Source: Bacillus suaedaesalsae
GTDB taxonomy: Bacteria > Bacillota > Bacilli > Bacillales > SA4
Assembly: GCF_016890225.1 (NCBI RefSeq)
Contig: NZ_JAFELM010000017.1
Coordinates: 1 to 52,072, forward strand
Direction of reading: 5' to 3'
DNA: 52,072 nt
Of the stretch, positions 25,044 to 33,091 are shown piece by piece (position 1 is the stretch's first letter; each line of letters begins with the position of its first letter). The notes under the pieces were generated by a model. That model had not been told where the DNA came from, searched no databases, and saw only the letters and a program-made list of their open reading frames with translations. The position numbers and the translations under genes are program-made.

Positions 25044-25072
25044 ACCAGTAACTCTGCTGCTACTGGTTTTTC
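25044..25072. terminator. Terminator-like hairpin
   Basis: ACCAGTA pairs with TACTGGT, followed by T on the plus strand. It overlaps the alternative stop of the frameshifted coiled-coil gene. Confidence 0.55.
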
Positions 25073-25108
25073 ACTATTCGTTTTAAGTCATTAATTTCAC
25101 TTTCATGT

Positions 25109-25417
25109 TTAACGGAACGAGCAAGCTAATGTATCAATGACCCTTTGCTGGCCTTCTAATGTTTCCTTCAGTTCATCTGACTTCTCATCAATGTGTTTCT
25201 CTAGATGATCAAAGTATGGTCCAAGACCATTGATAAGATAATCTTTTATACTCGATACGTCTTTCTTTAGTTCTAACTGACCTTCTTTAAGAAGTTTCTG
25301 TCCATCTTCAAGGTTGTGGAGTCTTCCAACAAGGTTTTCCTGTCCATCTTCCAGTTTCCTCTGTCCATCTTTTAGTCCTTTTAATTCATCAAGAATTAAT
25401 TTTAATGTATCTTCCAT
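25109..25417 (-). CDS. Coiled-coil protein with DGQ repeats, C-terminus altered by frameshift
   Basis: Protein of 102 residues, helical, with repeated units ending in DGQ or EGQ (LKDGQRKLEDGQENL...HNLEDGQKLLKEGQ), then SPYF-like GLGPYFDHLEKHIDEKSDEL. The ATG at 25417 is chosen because GGAGTGAT lies 8 nt upstream; the GTG at 25426 is inside that site. Near 25117-25125 the frame ends in ACSFR, while another frame continues as ARSVKHESEINDLKRIVKNQ to 25060, clearly the original coil. A small indel has shortened the tail. It is related in style to the gene at 7531. Confidence 0.65.
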   Translation of the reverse strand: MEDTLKLILDELKGLKDGQRKLEDGQENLVGRLHNLEDGQKLLKEGQLELKKDVSSIKDYLINGLGPYFDHLEKHIDEKSDELKETLEGQQRVIDTLACSFR

Positions 25418-25595
25418 TAAAATCACTCCTATATTTTTCTTTTTTATATTATAGCACGGTTATGAATAGAGGGAATTTTTTAATCTAGTATTTTTTAAAT
25501 CGATAATACAATCAAATACAAGTTTTGGTTAAAGAATATTTCTGTTTTCTGAAGCGAGTTCAATAGAAAAATATTCTTTTAAACAATTATTGTAT
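25418..25595. other. Intergenic, no gene seen
   Basis: AT-rich. It contains an imperfect inverted repeat around AGAATATTT (about 25537) and AAATATTCT (about 25569). No reading frame with a ribosome binding site. Confidence 0.5.
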
Positions 25596-25654
25596 GAAGC
25601 AGAGGGACGGTTCTTATGCTTCCAAATGAAACAAGAGAACCGTCCCTCTGCTTC
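25596..25654. repeat. 19-bp perfect inverted repeat (hairpin)
   Basis: GAAGCAGAGGGACGGTTCT (25596-25614) is exactly complementary to 25636-25654, with a 21-nt spacer. Sequences of this kind are scattered in Bacillaceae and clostridial genomes and may be mobile palindromes. A T run follows at 25661, so it could also act as a terminator. Confidence 0.8.
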
Positions 25655-25758
25655 ACAAAATTTTTTTGAAAAAATTTAGTATAACTTAACCCTTTTTTAT
25701 ATTTTTTTCACTATGTATTATATGAAAAAATATTTTTTACTAGAAAGGGTTGAGGAAC

Positions 25759-26715
25759 ATGGCAAAGTTCAGAAAGGTGTGTACAGATTTTTGGATTCAT
25801 CCCATGATGTCAGAGGAAATGACTCCGGAGGATAAGTATTTTTACTTGTATTTATTAACGAATCAAAATACAACACAAATTGGGATCTACAGAATTACGA
25901 AAAAACAAATGGCCTTTGATATGGGGTATAGCCTTGATAGTGTGGAAGCATTGATGAATCGATTCATTCATCATCACAAGCTCATTCGTTATAATCCAGA
26001 AACAAGAGAGCTAGCAATCAAGAACTGGGCTAACTTTAACCTAAATAGAGGCGGTAAGCCAATAGTCGATTGCATTGTATCTGAAATTCAGCATGTGCAG
26101 GATACTTCACTGATTCCTTATGTCGCAGAATCTATTAAGAATAAAGAAATTCTAGAAGTCTATCATTCCTATTATGCAGGTGAGGAGCAAGAACGTGTGG
26201 CTTATCTAGAAGAGTCTTATTTTGACTCATTTCACGATACGTCCTCATCACGTATGACGATACGTGGGCAAGAAGAAGAAAAAGAAAAAGAAGAAGAAAA
26301 AGAACAACAACAAGAAAAAGAAATAGCTCTTGCTCCGAATGTAGTGTTTAATCCAGAAACAGAAAATGCCAAAAAAGAAGATGTGAAAGAGATTATTGAA
26401 TTTTGGGATACAAATGGATTTGGTTTTTCAAATATCAATGCGAAACAGCAGTTGTTGATGTGGTTATATGATTCTAGCTTTGTGAACCCGAAAGAGATGA
26501 TTTTAAAGGCATTGGATATTGCTAGTTCAAATAATTGCAGAAAATTGAGTTATGTTGTAGCTATTTTACGTAATTGGGAAAATGAATGTATTTTGACACT
26601 AGAAGATTTCAAGGCTAACGAAGAACAAAAAAAGCAGAGCTCTAAACACGATGAAGAAGAGGCTTACGTACATGAAGAATTTGTTCTGGATATTACGGCA
26701 GGTGAAGACTGGTGA
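25759..26715 (+). CDS. DnaD-like replication initiation protein
   Basis: Protein of 318 residues. The N-terminal part (FRKVCTDFWIHPMMSEEMTPEDKYFYLYLLTN...GIYRITKKQMAFDMGYS) is the winged-helix N-domain seen in DnaD-like and phage replication proteins. An acidic and Gln-rich linker (about 172-190) follows, then a DnaD-type C-domain (IIEFWDTNGFGFSNINAKQQLLMWL...ALDIASSNNCRKLSYVVAILRNW). It would help load the helicase at an origin. AAAGGG precedes ATG 25759. It overlaps the helicase gene by 4 nt (GTGA), implying translational coupling. Confidence 0.85.
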   Translation: MAKFRKVCTDFWIHPMMSEEMTPEDKYFYLYLLTNQNTTQIGIYRITKKQMAFDMGYSLDSVEALMNRFIHHHKLIRYNPETRELAIKNWANFNLNRGGKPIVDCIVSEIQHVQDTSLIPYVAESIKNKEILEVYHSYYAGEEQERVAYLEESYFDSFHDTSSSRMTIRGQEEEKEKEEEKEQQQEKEIALAPNVVFNPETENAKKEDVKEIIEFWDTNGFGFSNINAKQQLLMWLYDSSFVNPKEMILKALDIASSNNCRKLSYVVAILRNWENECILTLEDFKANEEQKKQSSKHDEEEAYVHEEFVLDITAGEDW

Positions 26716-27980
26716 GCATGGCAGAAAAGACATATCTAGGATGCTTGATGAAGGCTGATTATTTGATTAAAGACACGATCATTCAACCTCAGCAGTTAGA
26801 AAGCACGATACATCAAGAAATCATGAGAAGTATGCTGGAATTGTCTCAAAAGGGGAAAAACACGGATTTAATCACCCTGAGCACCTTACCCATCCTCAGT
26901 TCAATTGGCGGGGTATCGTATTTGGCGGAATTGCAGTCGTATGCAGAGGTGGAGAAGTTTGACGAGCTAGAAGAAATCATTATGGATTCCTGGAAGGAAA
27001 GGGAAAAGCGCAACATCCTAAAAATTGCTGGGTTAAACGACTGGGAGATTGCTAGAGTCATCACAGAGCTGGATAAAATCAACCAAGTTACGTTAAACGA
27101 TCATTCCTCCATTCAGGATTCCCTTTTAGCTGTTTATCATTCCCCTTGGGAAGATCAAGAGGAAGTGAAAACAGCGACCACTGGGATACAATCGTTGGAT
27201 ACATTAACAGGTGGATTTCAAGATGGGGAAGTGACGATTGTTGCAGCAAGACCGTCTATGGGGAAAACAGACGTGATGCTTCATTTTGCAAAAGCAGCAG
27301 GCTGGACAGGCTATATCCCCGTTATCTTCTCGTTAGAAATGCCAGAAAAGCTTATCACTTCGAGACTCATCGCCTCAACAGGAAGCTACAATCGAACAAA
27401 ATTGCGAAATCCCAAGAAGATGCTGAACGATCAGCAAAAAAACAAGTGGGCAGAGGTCATTGGAAACATAAGTGAAACCAACATCCAGATCTTCGATGCA
27501 GCAGGACAACGAGTATCTGAAATGAGAGCGAAAACACGTAAAATCATGCATCAATTCCCAAACAAAAAACCGATCATCCTCATCGATTACCTAACACTCA
27601 TTCAAGCGAACCAACAATACGCAGGCAACTCACACAACCAAGTCACAGAAATCTCTAGGAATCTAAAAACAATGGCTAAAGACCTGAATTGTCCTGTTGT
27701 TTGCTTAGCCCAATTAAACCGTTCCGTAGAATCACGATCCAACAAGCGCCCGATGATGTCAGACATCCGAGAATCCGGTAGTGTCGAACAAGATGCAGAC
27801 GTTATTCTGTTTCTATACAGAGATCAATACTACGACAAAAAATCAAACGACCCCTCACTCGAAATCATCGTATCCAAAAACCGAAACGGTCCAGTAGGTA
27901 ACATCAAGGTGAAATATAACGTACATACCGGTTTGATTGAGAGTTTTACGGAAAATGAACTAGCGGAAATAGGTAACTAG
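26712..27980 (+). CDS. DnaB-like replicative helicase
   Basis: Protein of 422 residues. N-terminal DnaB interaction domain (EKTYLGCLMKADYLI..., to about 100), then the RecA-like helicase core with Walker A ARPSMGKT (179-186), Walker B PIILIDYLTLI, and the DnaB-typical LAQLNRSVESRSNKRPMMSDIRESGSVEQDADVILFLYR. It is slightly shorter than chromosomal DnaC/DnaB (about 450), as in phage or mobile-element copies. The start is GTG 26712 (or ATG 26718), overlapping the DnaD-like gene. Together they form a replication module. Confidence 0.88.
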   Translation: MSMAEKTYLGCLMKADYLIKDTIIQPQQLESTIHQEIMRSMLELSQKGKNTDLITLSTLPILSSIGGVSYLAELQSYAEVEKFDELEEIIMDSWKEREKRNILKIAGLNDWEIARVITELDKINQVTLNDHSSIQDSLLAVYHSPWEDQEEVKTATTGIQSLDTLTGGFQDGEVTIVAARPSMGKTDVMLHFAKAAGWTGYIPVIFSLEMPEKLITSRLIASTGSYNRTKLRNPKKMLNDQQKNKWAEVIGNISETNIQIFDAAGQRVSEMRAKTRKIMHQFPNKKPIILIDYLTLIQANQQYAGNSHNQVTEISRNLKTMAKDLNCPVVCLAQLNRSVESRSNKRPMMSDIRESGSVEQDADVILFLYRDQYYDKKSNDPSLEIIVSKNRNGPVGNIKVKYNVHTGLIESFTENELAEIGN

Positions 27981-28027
27981 ACTATGCTATTCAGTATTTT
28001 ACGGTTACTAGTTAGAGGTGATCACAC

Positions 28028-28456
28028 ATGCTCGTGAAGGATTATTATTTGGATTGCTTGCAATACGAAGAAGCAACCCTGGCTCATTACATACACCATT
28101 TACTTGCTGAAAGTAAGCTTTCATTGACAGATGATGTTTCGAAAATTGATTTGAATCTAGCAGACCATGAGAAAGTGGCGGAGTTGATTCAGAAGAATGT
28201 GTTAGGAGTACATCGTGTGAATATCTATTCATTGAAAATTAACCCCCAACAATTCTTTTTTATCTTTGCACAAAGTCCGGAAGAAGCAATACAATTCTTT
28301 GCCGACAACTTTGGTCAGAAACCGTTGAATTGTGTGGAGTATCCGCTTGAGTTTGAGATTTTGAGGGGGAATGAAGTGGTTACGTTTCGGGAAATGAGGA
28401 GAGAGTTTAGTAGCTTTCCAGCGTTAGTGGGGGAATATACAAGAATAAAGAAGTAA
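28028..28456 (+). CDS. Conserved-looking protein of unknown function in the replication module
   Basis: Soluble protein of 142 residues with an AGAGGTGAT site before ATG. It shows an alpha/beta pattern: an acidic N-terminal region, a central RVNIYSLKINPQQFFFIFAQSPEEAIQFF, and a basic end. The middle resembles small domains that read a side-chain sensor strand followed by a helix, but no family was recognised. It is 47 nt after the helicase gene on the same strand, so it is probably co-transcribed. Confidence 0.7.
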   Translation: MLVKDYYLDCLQYEEATLAHYIHHLLAESKLSLTDDVSKIDLNLADHEKVAELIQKNVLGVHRVNIYSLKINPQQFFFIFAQSPEEAIQFFADNFGQKPLNCVEYPLEFEILRGNEVVTFREMRREFSSFPALVGEYTRIKK

Positions 28457-28490
28457 GGCAGACACTGCAATTACCATAAATGTCTGCCCA
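28457..28490. terminator. Hairpin between convergent operons
   Basis: GGCAGACA and TGTCTGCC with a 16-nt loop, between the replication module and tatC. T tails are weak. Confidence 0.5.
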
Positions 28491-28498
28491 CTGTAACA

Positions 28499-29233
28499 TT
28501 AAGATAAGCTCAGGGATGTTTCCTCAGCAGCTATCCTCTTTTTATAAACGAATTTAGATAAGGAAATACTAACTTCATATAAAAGTAGTAACGGTAAAAT
28601 AACGAGAATATCAGAAACGAAGTCGGGTGGAGTAATCAAGATTGACACAACAATTAAAACAAAATAAGATATCTTGCGAGCTTTCATCAATTTAACAGGA
28701 TTAATGATTCCGAGCTTCGTTAAAAACATCACCACAGCTGGCATTTCAAATAGAAAACCAAACGGAAGAGTTAAGTTAATCAAAAACTTGAAATAACGAT
28801 CAACGGTAAAGAATGTTTGAAATTGGTCTCCTGCTAAGTTTTGAAGAAAGGAGAGTACGAGTGGAAAAAGAACAAAGTATCCAAAGGAAATGCCACACAC
28901 AAATAAAAGAAACAAACCTGGAATAAACGCAAGTGATGCTTGTTGCTCATCTTTTGTCAAAGCGGGTCTGACAAATCTCCATGTTTGATAAGCGAAAACG
29001 GGAATTGTAATGGCGATTCCGGCAATGCCAGCTAGTACCATGTACACCCATAGAATGTCACCGGGGCCTAGTAGTGCTAATGGATTTTCTAAATCTTTGA
29101 TTAAAAAGTGATAAATATCCTGAACGAAAAGAAAGGAAACAGCAAAGGAGAGTAGGAAAGCTACAACGGTTATGATGAGTCGTTTCCGTAACTCTTCTAA
29201 ATGTCCCATAACATTCATTTCAACTTTCTGCAT
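28499..29233 (-). CDS. tatC: Sec-independent translocase component TatC
   Basis: Membrane protein of 244 residues with six hydrophobic helices and the TatC N-terminal signature HLEELRKRL, followed by the conserved FVQDIYHFLIKDLENPLALLGPGD and the PVFAYQTWRFVRPAL segment. TatC recognises the twin-arginine signal of folded export substrates. GAGGAG precedes ATG 29233. It is 76 nt downstream of tatA and, with the upstream Tat-signal phosphatase, gives a complete minimal Tat system with its own substrate. Confidence 0.93.
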   Translation of the reverse strand: MQKVEMNVMGHLEELRKRLIITVVAFLLSFAVSFLFVQDIYHFLIKDLENPLALLGPGDILWVYMVLAGIAGIAITIPVFAYQTWRFVRPALTKDEQQASLAFIPGLFLLFVCGISFGYFVLFPLVLSFLQNLAGDQFQTFFTVDRYFKFLINLTLPFGFLFEMPAVVMFLTKLGIINPVKLMKARKISYFVLIVVSILITPPDFVSDILVILPLLLLYEVSISLSKFVYKKRIAAEETSLSLS

Positions 29234-29309
29234 GTAACATAACTCCTCTCAGAAAAAGAAGAAAGATATAAGGTTATGATGATTACTCATATCTTTCTTA
29301 TAAGTATTA

Positions 29310-29540
29310 TTAGCTACTAATCTTGCTTTGGATAGAATCGTCAGCTTGAGTATTCACAGCTTCAGTAGTAGTTTTCTTGTTATCATTGTCACCATGGACT
29401 AGATCACTAGTAGCTTTCTTGAATTCTTTTAACGTGTTTCCAAATGCACGGCCAACTTCGGGTAGCTTAGATGGACCAAAAATGATTAAGGCAATCACAA
29501 GGATGAGAATTAAACCGGGAATTCCGATATTTTGTAACAT
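29310..29540 (-). CDS. tatA: Sec-independent translocase component TatA
   Basis: Protein of 76 residues: one N-terminal membrane helix ([16 protein letters not shown]), the hinge [14 protein letters not shown], an amphipathic helix ([13 protein letters not shown]) and a polar tail. TatA oligomers form the translocation pathway, and in Gram-positives one TatA serves both TatA and TatB roles. TGGAGGT precedes ATG 29540. A strong hairpin (29588-29627) separates it from the phosphatase gene upstream. Confidence 0.93.
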   Translation of the reverse strand: MLQNIGIPGLILILVIALIIFGPSKLPEVGRAFGNTLKEFKKATSDLVHGDNDNKKTTTEAVNTQADDSIQSKISS

Positions 29541-29587
29541 TTACATAACCTCCATTGATTGAATAGGTTTCTTATAACCATGTAGTA

Positions 29588-29627
29588 AAAAAAGATGTAA
29601 ATCATGCAAAATGCTTACATCTTTTTT
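29588..29627. terminator. Terminator between phoX-like gene and tatA
   Basis: AAAAAAGATGTAA pairs with TTACATCTTTTTT (13 bp). On the minus strand it would partly end phosphatase transcripts, lowering tatA/tatC expression relative to the enzyme. Confidence 0.8.
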
Positions 29628-29645
29628 ATGTAGTTAGTAAAGCAA

Positions 29646-31085
29646 TTAACTTAATTTAATTCCGTGACGCTCAAATGCAGCAGCTTCTAAAACAGACATT
29701 CCTTGTGCCTCAGCCACCTTCGCTACATGGTCGGAAATTTTCGGTGCAAGATTAGTAGGTGCCGAGTAAGACATTTCCCTTGCACGAGCTGCGTTTCTAC
29801 GTTGGAAAGGTCCCCAAATTGCAAACGTTAACCCAGGGGATTGAATGTTCACAAACAGTGTCTTTCCATCTGGAGAGAAGGTAGGACCTGCGAATTCACT
29901 GCTGTTTAAACGGTTAGCGGCAAAAGGATAAACTTTACCTTCAGGTGTAATACCCATTATACGATCTTGTCCAGAACCATCTTCAACAAACCAAAGGTCT
30001 CCCCAAGGCGTACAGCAGATATTGTCCGGATATTCCATTTGCGCTGCATCATTTCCTTCATAGAAAAGCTCTAATGTATTCGTATGAGGAACATAACGAT
30101 AAACACGGCCAAGCTTTTTATCACCTGCAGACGTATCATCAAACCAGAACACACCTTCTTGGAAGAAAGCTCCTTCTAATCTAGAAAACTTTATACAATT
30201 TTGAGCATTCGCTTCTTCACGGCACCAGTGGGGATCTACTTGTCTCCACACAATTTTAAAGGTTTGTCCTGTTTTAAATGTACTTGCAGCTGGATCTGTA
30301 ACAGCTTCAATAGCTGCTGCATAAAGTGTACCGCCTTTTTGCAGAGAACCTGGCTTTTGGCTTGTATCATTTGGAATGAAACGGTAAAGATAGCTAGGGC
30401 TCGCATCTTCCGTTAAGTACACATAACCTGTTGAAGGGTCGATGGCACAAGCTTCATGAGCGAAGCGTCCCATTTCCTTGATTGGCGTTTTAGATAAATC
30501 ATTTTCTGGCTGCTGTGGATCTACTTCGAATACATAACCATGTCCTTCAGAACGATTTTCTTCACACGTTAACCATGTGCCCCAAGGAGTTGCTCCACCT
30601 GCACAATTTCGGATTGTACCTGAAGAGGTAACGTATTCTTTTTGTACTTCACGATTAGCGCCTACAACAAGAGCGGTTGTACCACCTTGAGCATTTGCAT
30701 TATAAGGGTTTTTCCCAAACGCAGGACCTGATGATAATTCATGATTACGAACAAGAATCGTCGTATTCTTCGGCCCATCAAAGGCTGCCATTCCATCAAA
30801 AGCTCCAGGAATCGGCGTACCGTCAGTCATCAGGTCGCCTTCTCTAGAAATAATTTTGTAATGAAACCCTGTAGGAAGATCTAACATACCCTTCGGATCT
30901 GGAACGAGTGGACCATATCCACCAAAACCACTTGTTGGATTATCAGAACCAGCCGCCGCAACTATACCAACATTACCAAGAGAAAAAGCACCAGCTGCAC
31001 CAAGTGATAACGCAACCGTACTCATACCTCCTACCTTTAAAAAATCTCGTCGATCCATGTTTTTAAAGTTCTTTTCATTACTCAT
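29646..31085 (-). CDS. PhoX-type (DUF839) alkaline phosphatase with Tat signal
   Basis: Protein of 479 residues. The N-terminus MDRRDFLKVGG plus a hydrophobic, Ala/Gly-rich stretch ending near AAAG is a twin-arginine signal peptide. The rest is a DUF839/PhoX beta-propeller-like enzyme with segments such as NHELSSGPAFG, GGATPWGTWLTCEENRSEGHGY, CCTPWGDLWFVEDG and GPTFSPDGKTLFVNIQSPG, typical of calcium/iron-dependent phosphatases. It would release phosphate from organic esters outside the cell. GGAGG precedes ATG 31085. Adjacent tatA/tatC supply its export route. Confidence 0.9.
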   Translation of the reverse strand: MSNEKNFKNMDRRDFLKVGGMSTVALSLGAAGAFSLGNVGIVAAAGSDNPTSGFGGYGPLVPDPKGMLDLPTGFHYKIISREGDLMTDGTPIPGAFDGMAAFDGPKNTTILVRNHELSSGPAFGKNPYNANAQGGTTALVVGANREVQKEYVTSSGTIRNCAGGATPWGTWLTCEENRSEGHGYVFEVDPQQPENDLSKTPIKEMGRFAHEACAIDPSTGYVYLTEDASPSYLYRFIPNDTSQKPGSLQKGGTLYAAAIEAVTDPAASTFKTGQTFKIVWRQVDPHWCREEANAQNCIKFSRLEGAFFQEGVFWFDDTSAGDKKLGRVYRYVPHTNTLELFYEGNDAAQMEYPDNICCTPWGDLWFVEDGSGQDRIMGITPEGKVYPFAANRLNSSEFAGPTFSPDGKTLFVNIQSPGLTFAIWGPFQRRNAARAREMSYSAPTNLAPKISDHVAKVAEAQGMSVLEAAAFERHGIKLS

Positions 31086-31180
31086 TGAAATACCTCCAAA
31101 GTTTTTAATGTTGTGGACAAGTATTACGGTGAATCTATGTATAAAACTAGCAGTGAAAGATTAATAGAATATTTTTCCAT

Positions 31181-31197
31181 CGTAAATAATTTGTAAA
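31181..31197 (-). promoter_or_regulatory. Pho-box-like direct repeat upstream of the phosphatase gene
   Basis: Read on the minus strand: TTTACA, 5 nt, TTTACG. This is two half-sites of the PhoP consensus TT(A/C/T)ACA at the correct 11-bp period, about 100 nt upstream of the phosphatase start. Only two half-sites are clear, whereas strong PhoP promoters usually have four. Confidence 0.45.
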
Positions 31198-31542
31198 ATT
31201 GGAAAATTAGTTCCAAAGTAGCAGGGCTTTCTTATTATGGTTGGGTTGTTGAACACACAAGTAATGATTGCGAACATTCCTCTGTTTACTTTGAATTAGA
31301 ATATTGAAAGAGGAATTCGCTCCGAAATTAAGGGTAAGTCCAAAGGGATTTAGGAAGTAGACTTTAACGAAAACAGTCCAGCCTATAAAGAGGTAGAAGT
31401 AAATTACACAGTGATGAGAAGACAAAAATGAAAGTTTTGTTCACCTACACACATTTGTTTTAAACATGATAACCCTTATTTTGCGTTTAAACACTATATA
31501 AATATATGAAAAGAAAATTCATAGAAAAGGTAGTGATTACAT
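31198..31542. other. Intergenic, no supported gene
   Basis: AT-rich spacer between the phosphatase promoter and the gene at 31543. A 72-codon minus-strand frame (31207-31425) has no ribosome binding site and unlikely composition, so it was not called. Confidence 0.5.
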
Positions 31543-31848
31543 ATGGAAAACAGAAGAAAGGTACGTACAGATTTCTGGTGGAATTCTTTTGTGACAGATG
31601 AGATGACACCGGAGGAAAGGTATTTCTTTTTATATCTATTAACAAATCCTCATTCGATTCAAACAGGAATTTATAACATAACGAAAGAACAAATTGCATT
31701 GGGTACAAGGTTTACGCCTGAAATCGTAGATAAACTGATGAAGCGTTTCATCGAGGAACTTCAGCTTATTAGGTATAACGAAGAAACAACAGAACTGACA
31801 ATTACTGACTGGTCTGAGTATATTTTCAATGAAGATGATCACGAGTAA
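31543..31848 (+). CDS. DnaD-like N-domain protein (truncated paralogue)
   Basis: Protein of 101 residues aligning with the first 100 residues of the DnaD-like protein at 25759 (RRKVRTDFWWNSFVTDEMTPEERYFFLYLLTN...GIYNITKEQIALGTRF; end ELTITDWSEYIFN). The C-terminal DnaD domain and linker are absent. A proper site (AAAGGTAGTGAT) precedes ATG, and the frame is clean, so it may be a functional stand-alone DNA-binding domain or the remnant of a second replication module. Confidence 0.75.
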   Translation: MENRRKVRTDFWWNSFVTDEMTPEERYFFLYLLTNPHSIQTGIYNITKEQIALGTRFTPEIVDKLMKRFIEELQLIRYNEETTELTITDWSEYIFNEDDHE

Positions 31849-32035
31849 TAGATTGTTGATTATAAGAGATATGCAGTGTGCAGCATTTCTTCCTAAATGA
31901 TAGGGATAAAACATTTGTAGCTCAAAGCTCTTACTTATTTCGTTTTATAACTACATTGAAGGAAAGTAAGAGCAATGTAACAGGGCTTTTTACAAATAGT
32001 TGAGATGATAAAAAACTAGTTAAGGAGGTAAGAGT

Positions 32036-32962
32036 GTGGCAATACCTAGTTCACAATCACTAACATTACCATTATTGAAAAATCTCCAGGACGGAAAGGA
32101 ACATAAATTACAGGACCTTTATCGCCAAATGGCAGAGGACCTACAGTTAACGAAAGAAGACATAGAAGAACTTTTACCAAGTGGTAGTGAAAGTAAGTTC
32201 AATAATCGGGTGCGGTGGGCAAAGACTTATTTAGAAAAAGGTGGGTTTCTTACAACAGTTTCACCAGGTAACTATGTCATTACAAAGCGCGGAATTGAAG
32301 TATTAGAATCAAATCCAAACAATATCAATGTATATCCTTTAGAATTTGATGAAGATAACGAATTCAGCTCCATATCTGACGAAGAGATGGCAAGTGAGAG
32401 CTGCACTTTTTCTTATGAGATTACAGAAAATGATACACCAGAAGAAATAGTAGAAAAGAGTGACCGTCGAATGCGTGAGGAACTATCAGCTGAGTTACTT
32501 AGCTTGATCAAGGAATGTTCACCCGAATTCCTTGAAAAGCTTGTGGTGGATCTATTACTTGCGATGGGATACGGTGATGCTGGACAAGCAATTGGAAGAA
32601 GAGGAGATGAGGGAATTGATGGAATCATTAAAGAAGATATATTAGGATTGGATACGATCTATATTCAGGCAAAAAGGTGGAACCACACGATAGGAAGACC
32701 CGAAGTCCAAGCCTTTGCAGGAAGCTTGGAGGGCCAGAGGGCAAAAAAGGGTGTGTTTATTACCACGTCTAAGTTTACAAATGAGGCTAAAGAATATGTT
32801 CAGGTTATTGATAAAAAAATTACGTTAATAGATGGAGAGTGTTTGACCCAACTCATGATTGATTATAATCTTGGTGTTTCGGAATATACGAGATTTATAG
32901 TTAAGCGGGTTGATAGGGAATATTTTGGGGTTAAGGATGTGGAGAGGAAAAAGGAAATTTAG
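32036..32962 (+). CDS. mrr: Mrr-family type IV restriction endonuclease
   Basis: Protein of 308 residues. The N-terminal winged-helix Mrr_N domain (about 1-95) includes FNNRVRWAKTYLEKGG and PGNYVITKRGIEVL. The C-terminal PD-(D/E)XK nuclease domain has E168 in the helix LEKLVVDLLLAMGYG, D195 in RRGDEGIDGII and Q211-A-K213 in YIQAKRW. Mrr cuts DNA with foreign methylation patterns. GTG 32036 follows AAGGAGG. It is complete, unlike its paralogue at 35058. Confidence 0.92.
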   Translation: MAIPSSQSLTLPLLKNLQDGKEHKLQDLYRQMAEDLQLTKEDIEELLPSGSESKFNNRVRWAKTYLEKGGFLTTVSPGNYVITKRGIEVLESNPNNINVYPLEFDEDNEFSSISDEEMASESCTFSYEITENDTPEEIVEKSDRRMREELSAELLSLIKECSPEFLEKLVVDLLLAMGYGDAGQAIGRRGDEGIDGIIKEDILGLDTIYIQAKRWNHTIGRPEVQAFAGSLEGQRAKKGVFITTSKFTNEAKEYVQVIDKKITLIDGECLTQLMIDYNLGVSEYTRFIVKRVDREYFGVKDVERKKEI

Positions 32963-33016
32963 CTGAATAAAGCTACTACAGTACTACTCGAAAAATGAGT
33001 TACTTGTACAAAAAGT

Positions 33017-33063
33017 AAAGCACTCACGAATGTTGTTATATCAGCATTTGTGAGTGCTTTTCA
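33017..33063. terminator. Bidirectional terminator
   Basis: AAAGCACTCAC-g-AATG pairs with CATT-t-GTGAGTGCTTT, with flanking T. It lies between mrr and the converging gene. Confidence 0.85.
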
Positions 33064-33091
33064 TCTTAAATGCCCTAACGTCGTTCACCCT

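Noticed and set aside
31207-31425. 72-codon minus-strand frame between the phosphatase promoter and the gene at 31543
   Set aside because: No ribosome binding site and unlikely amino acid composition.
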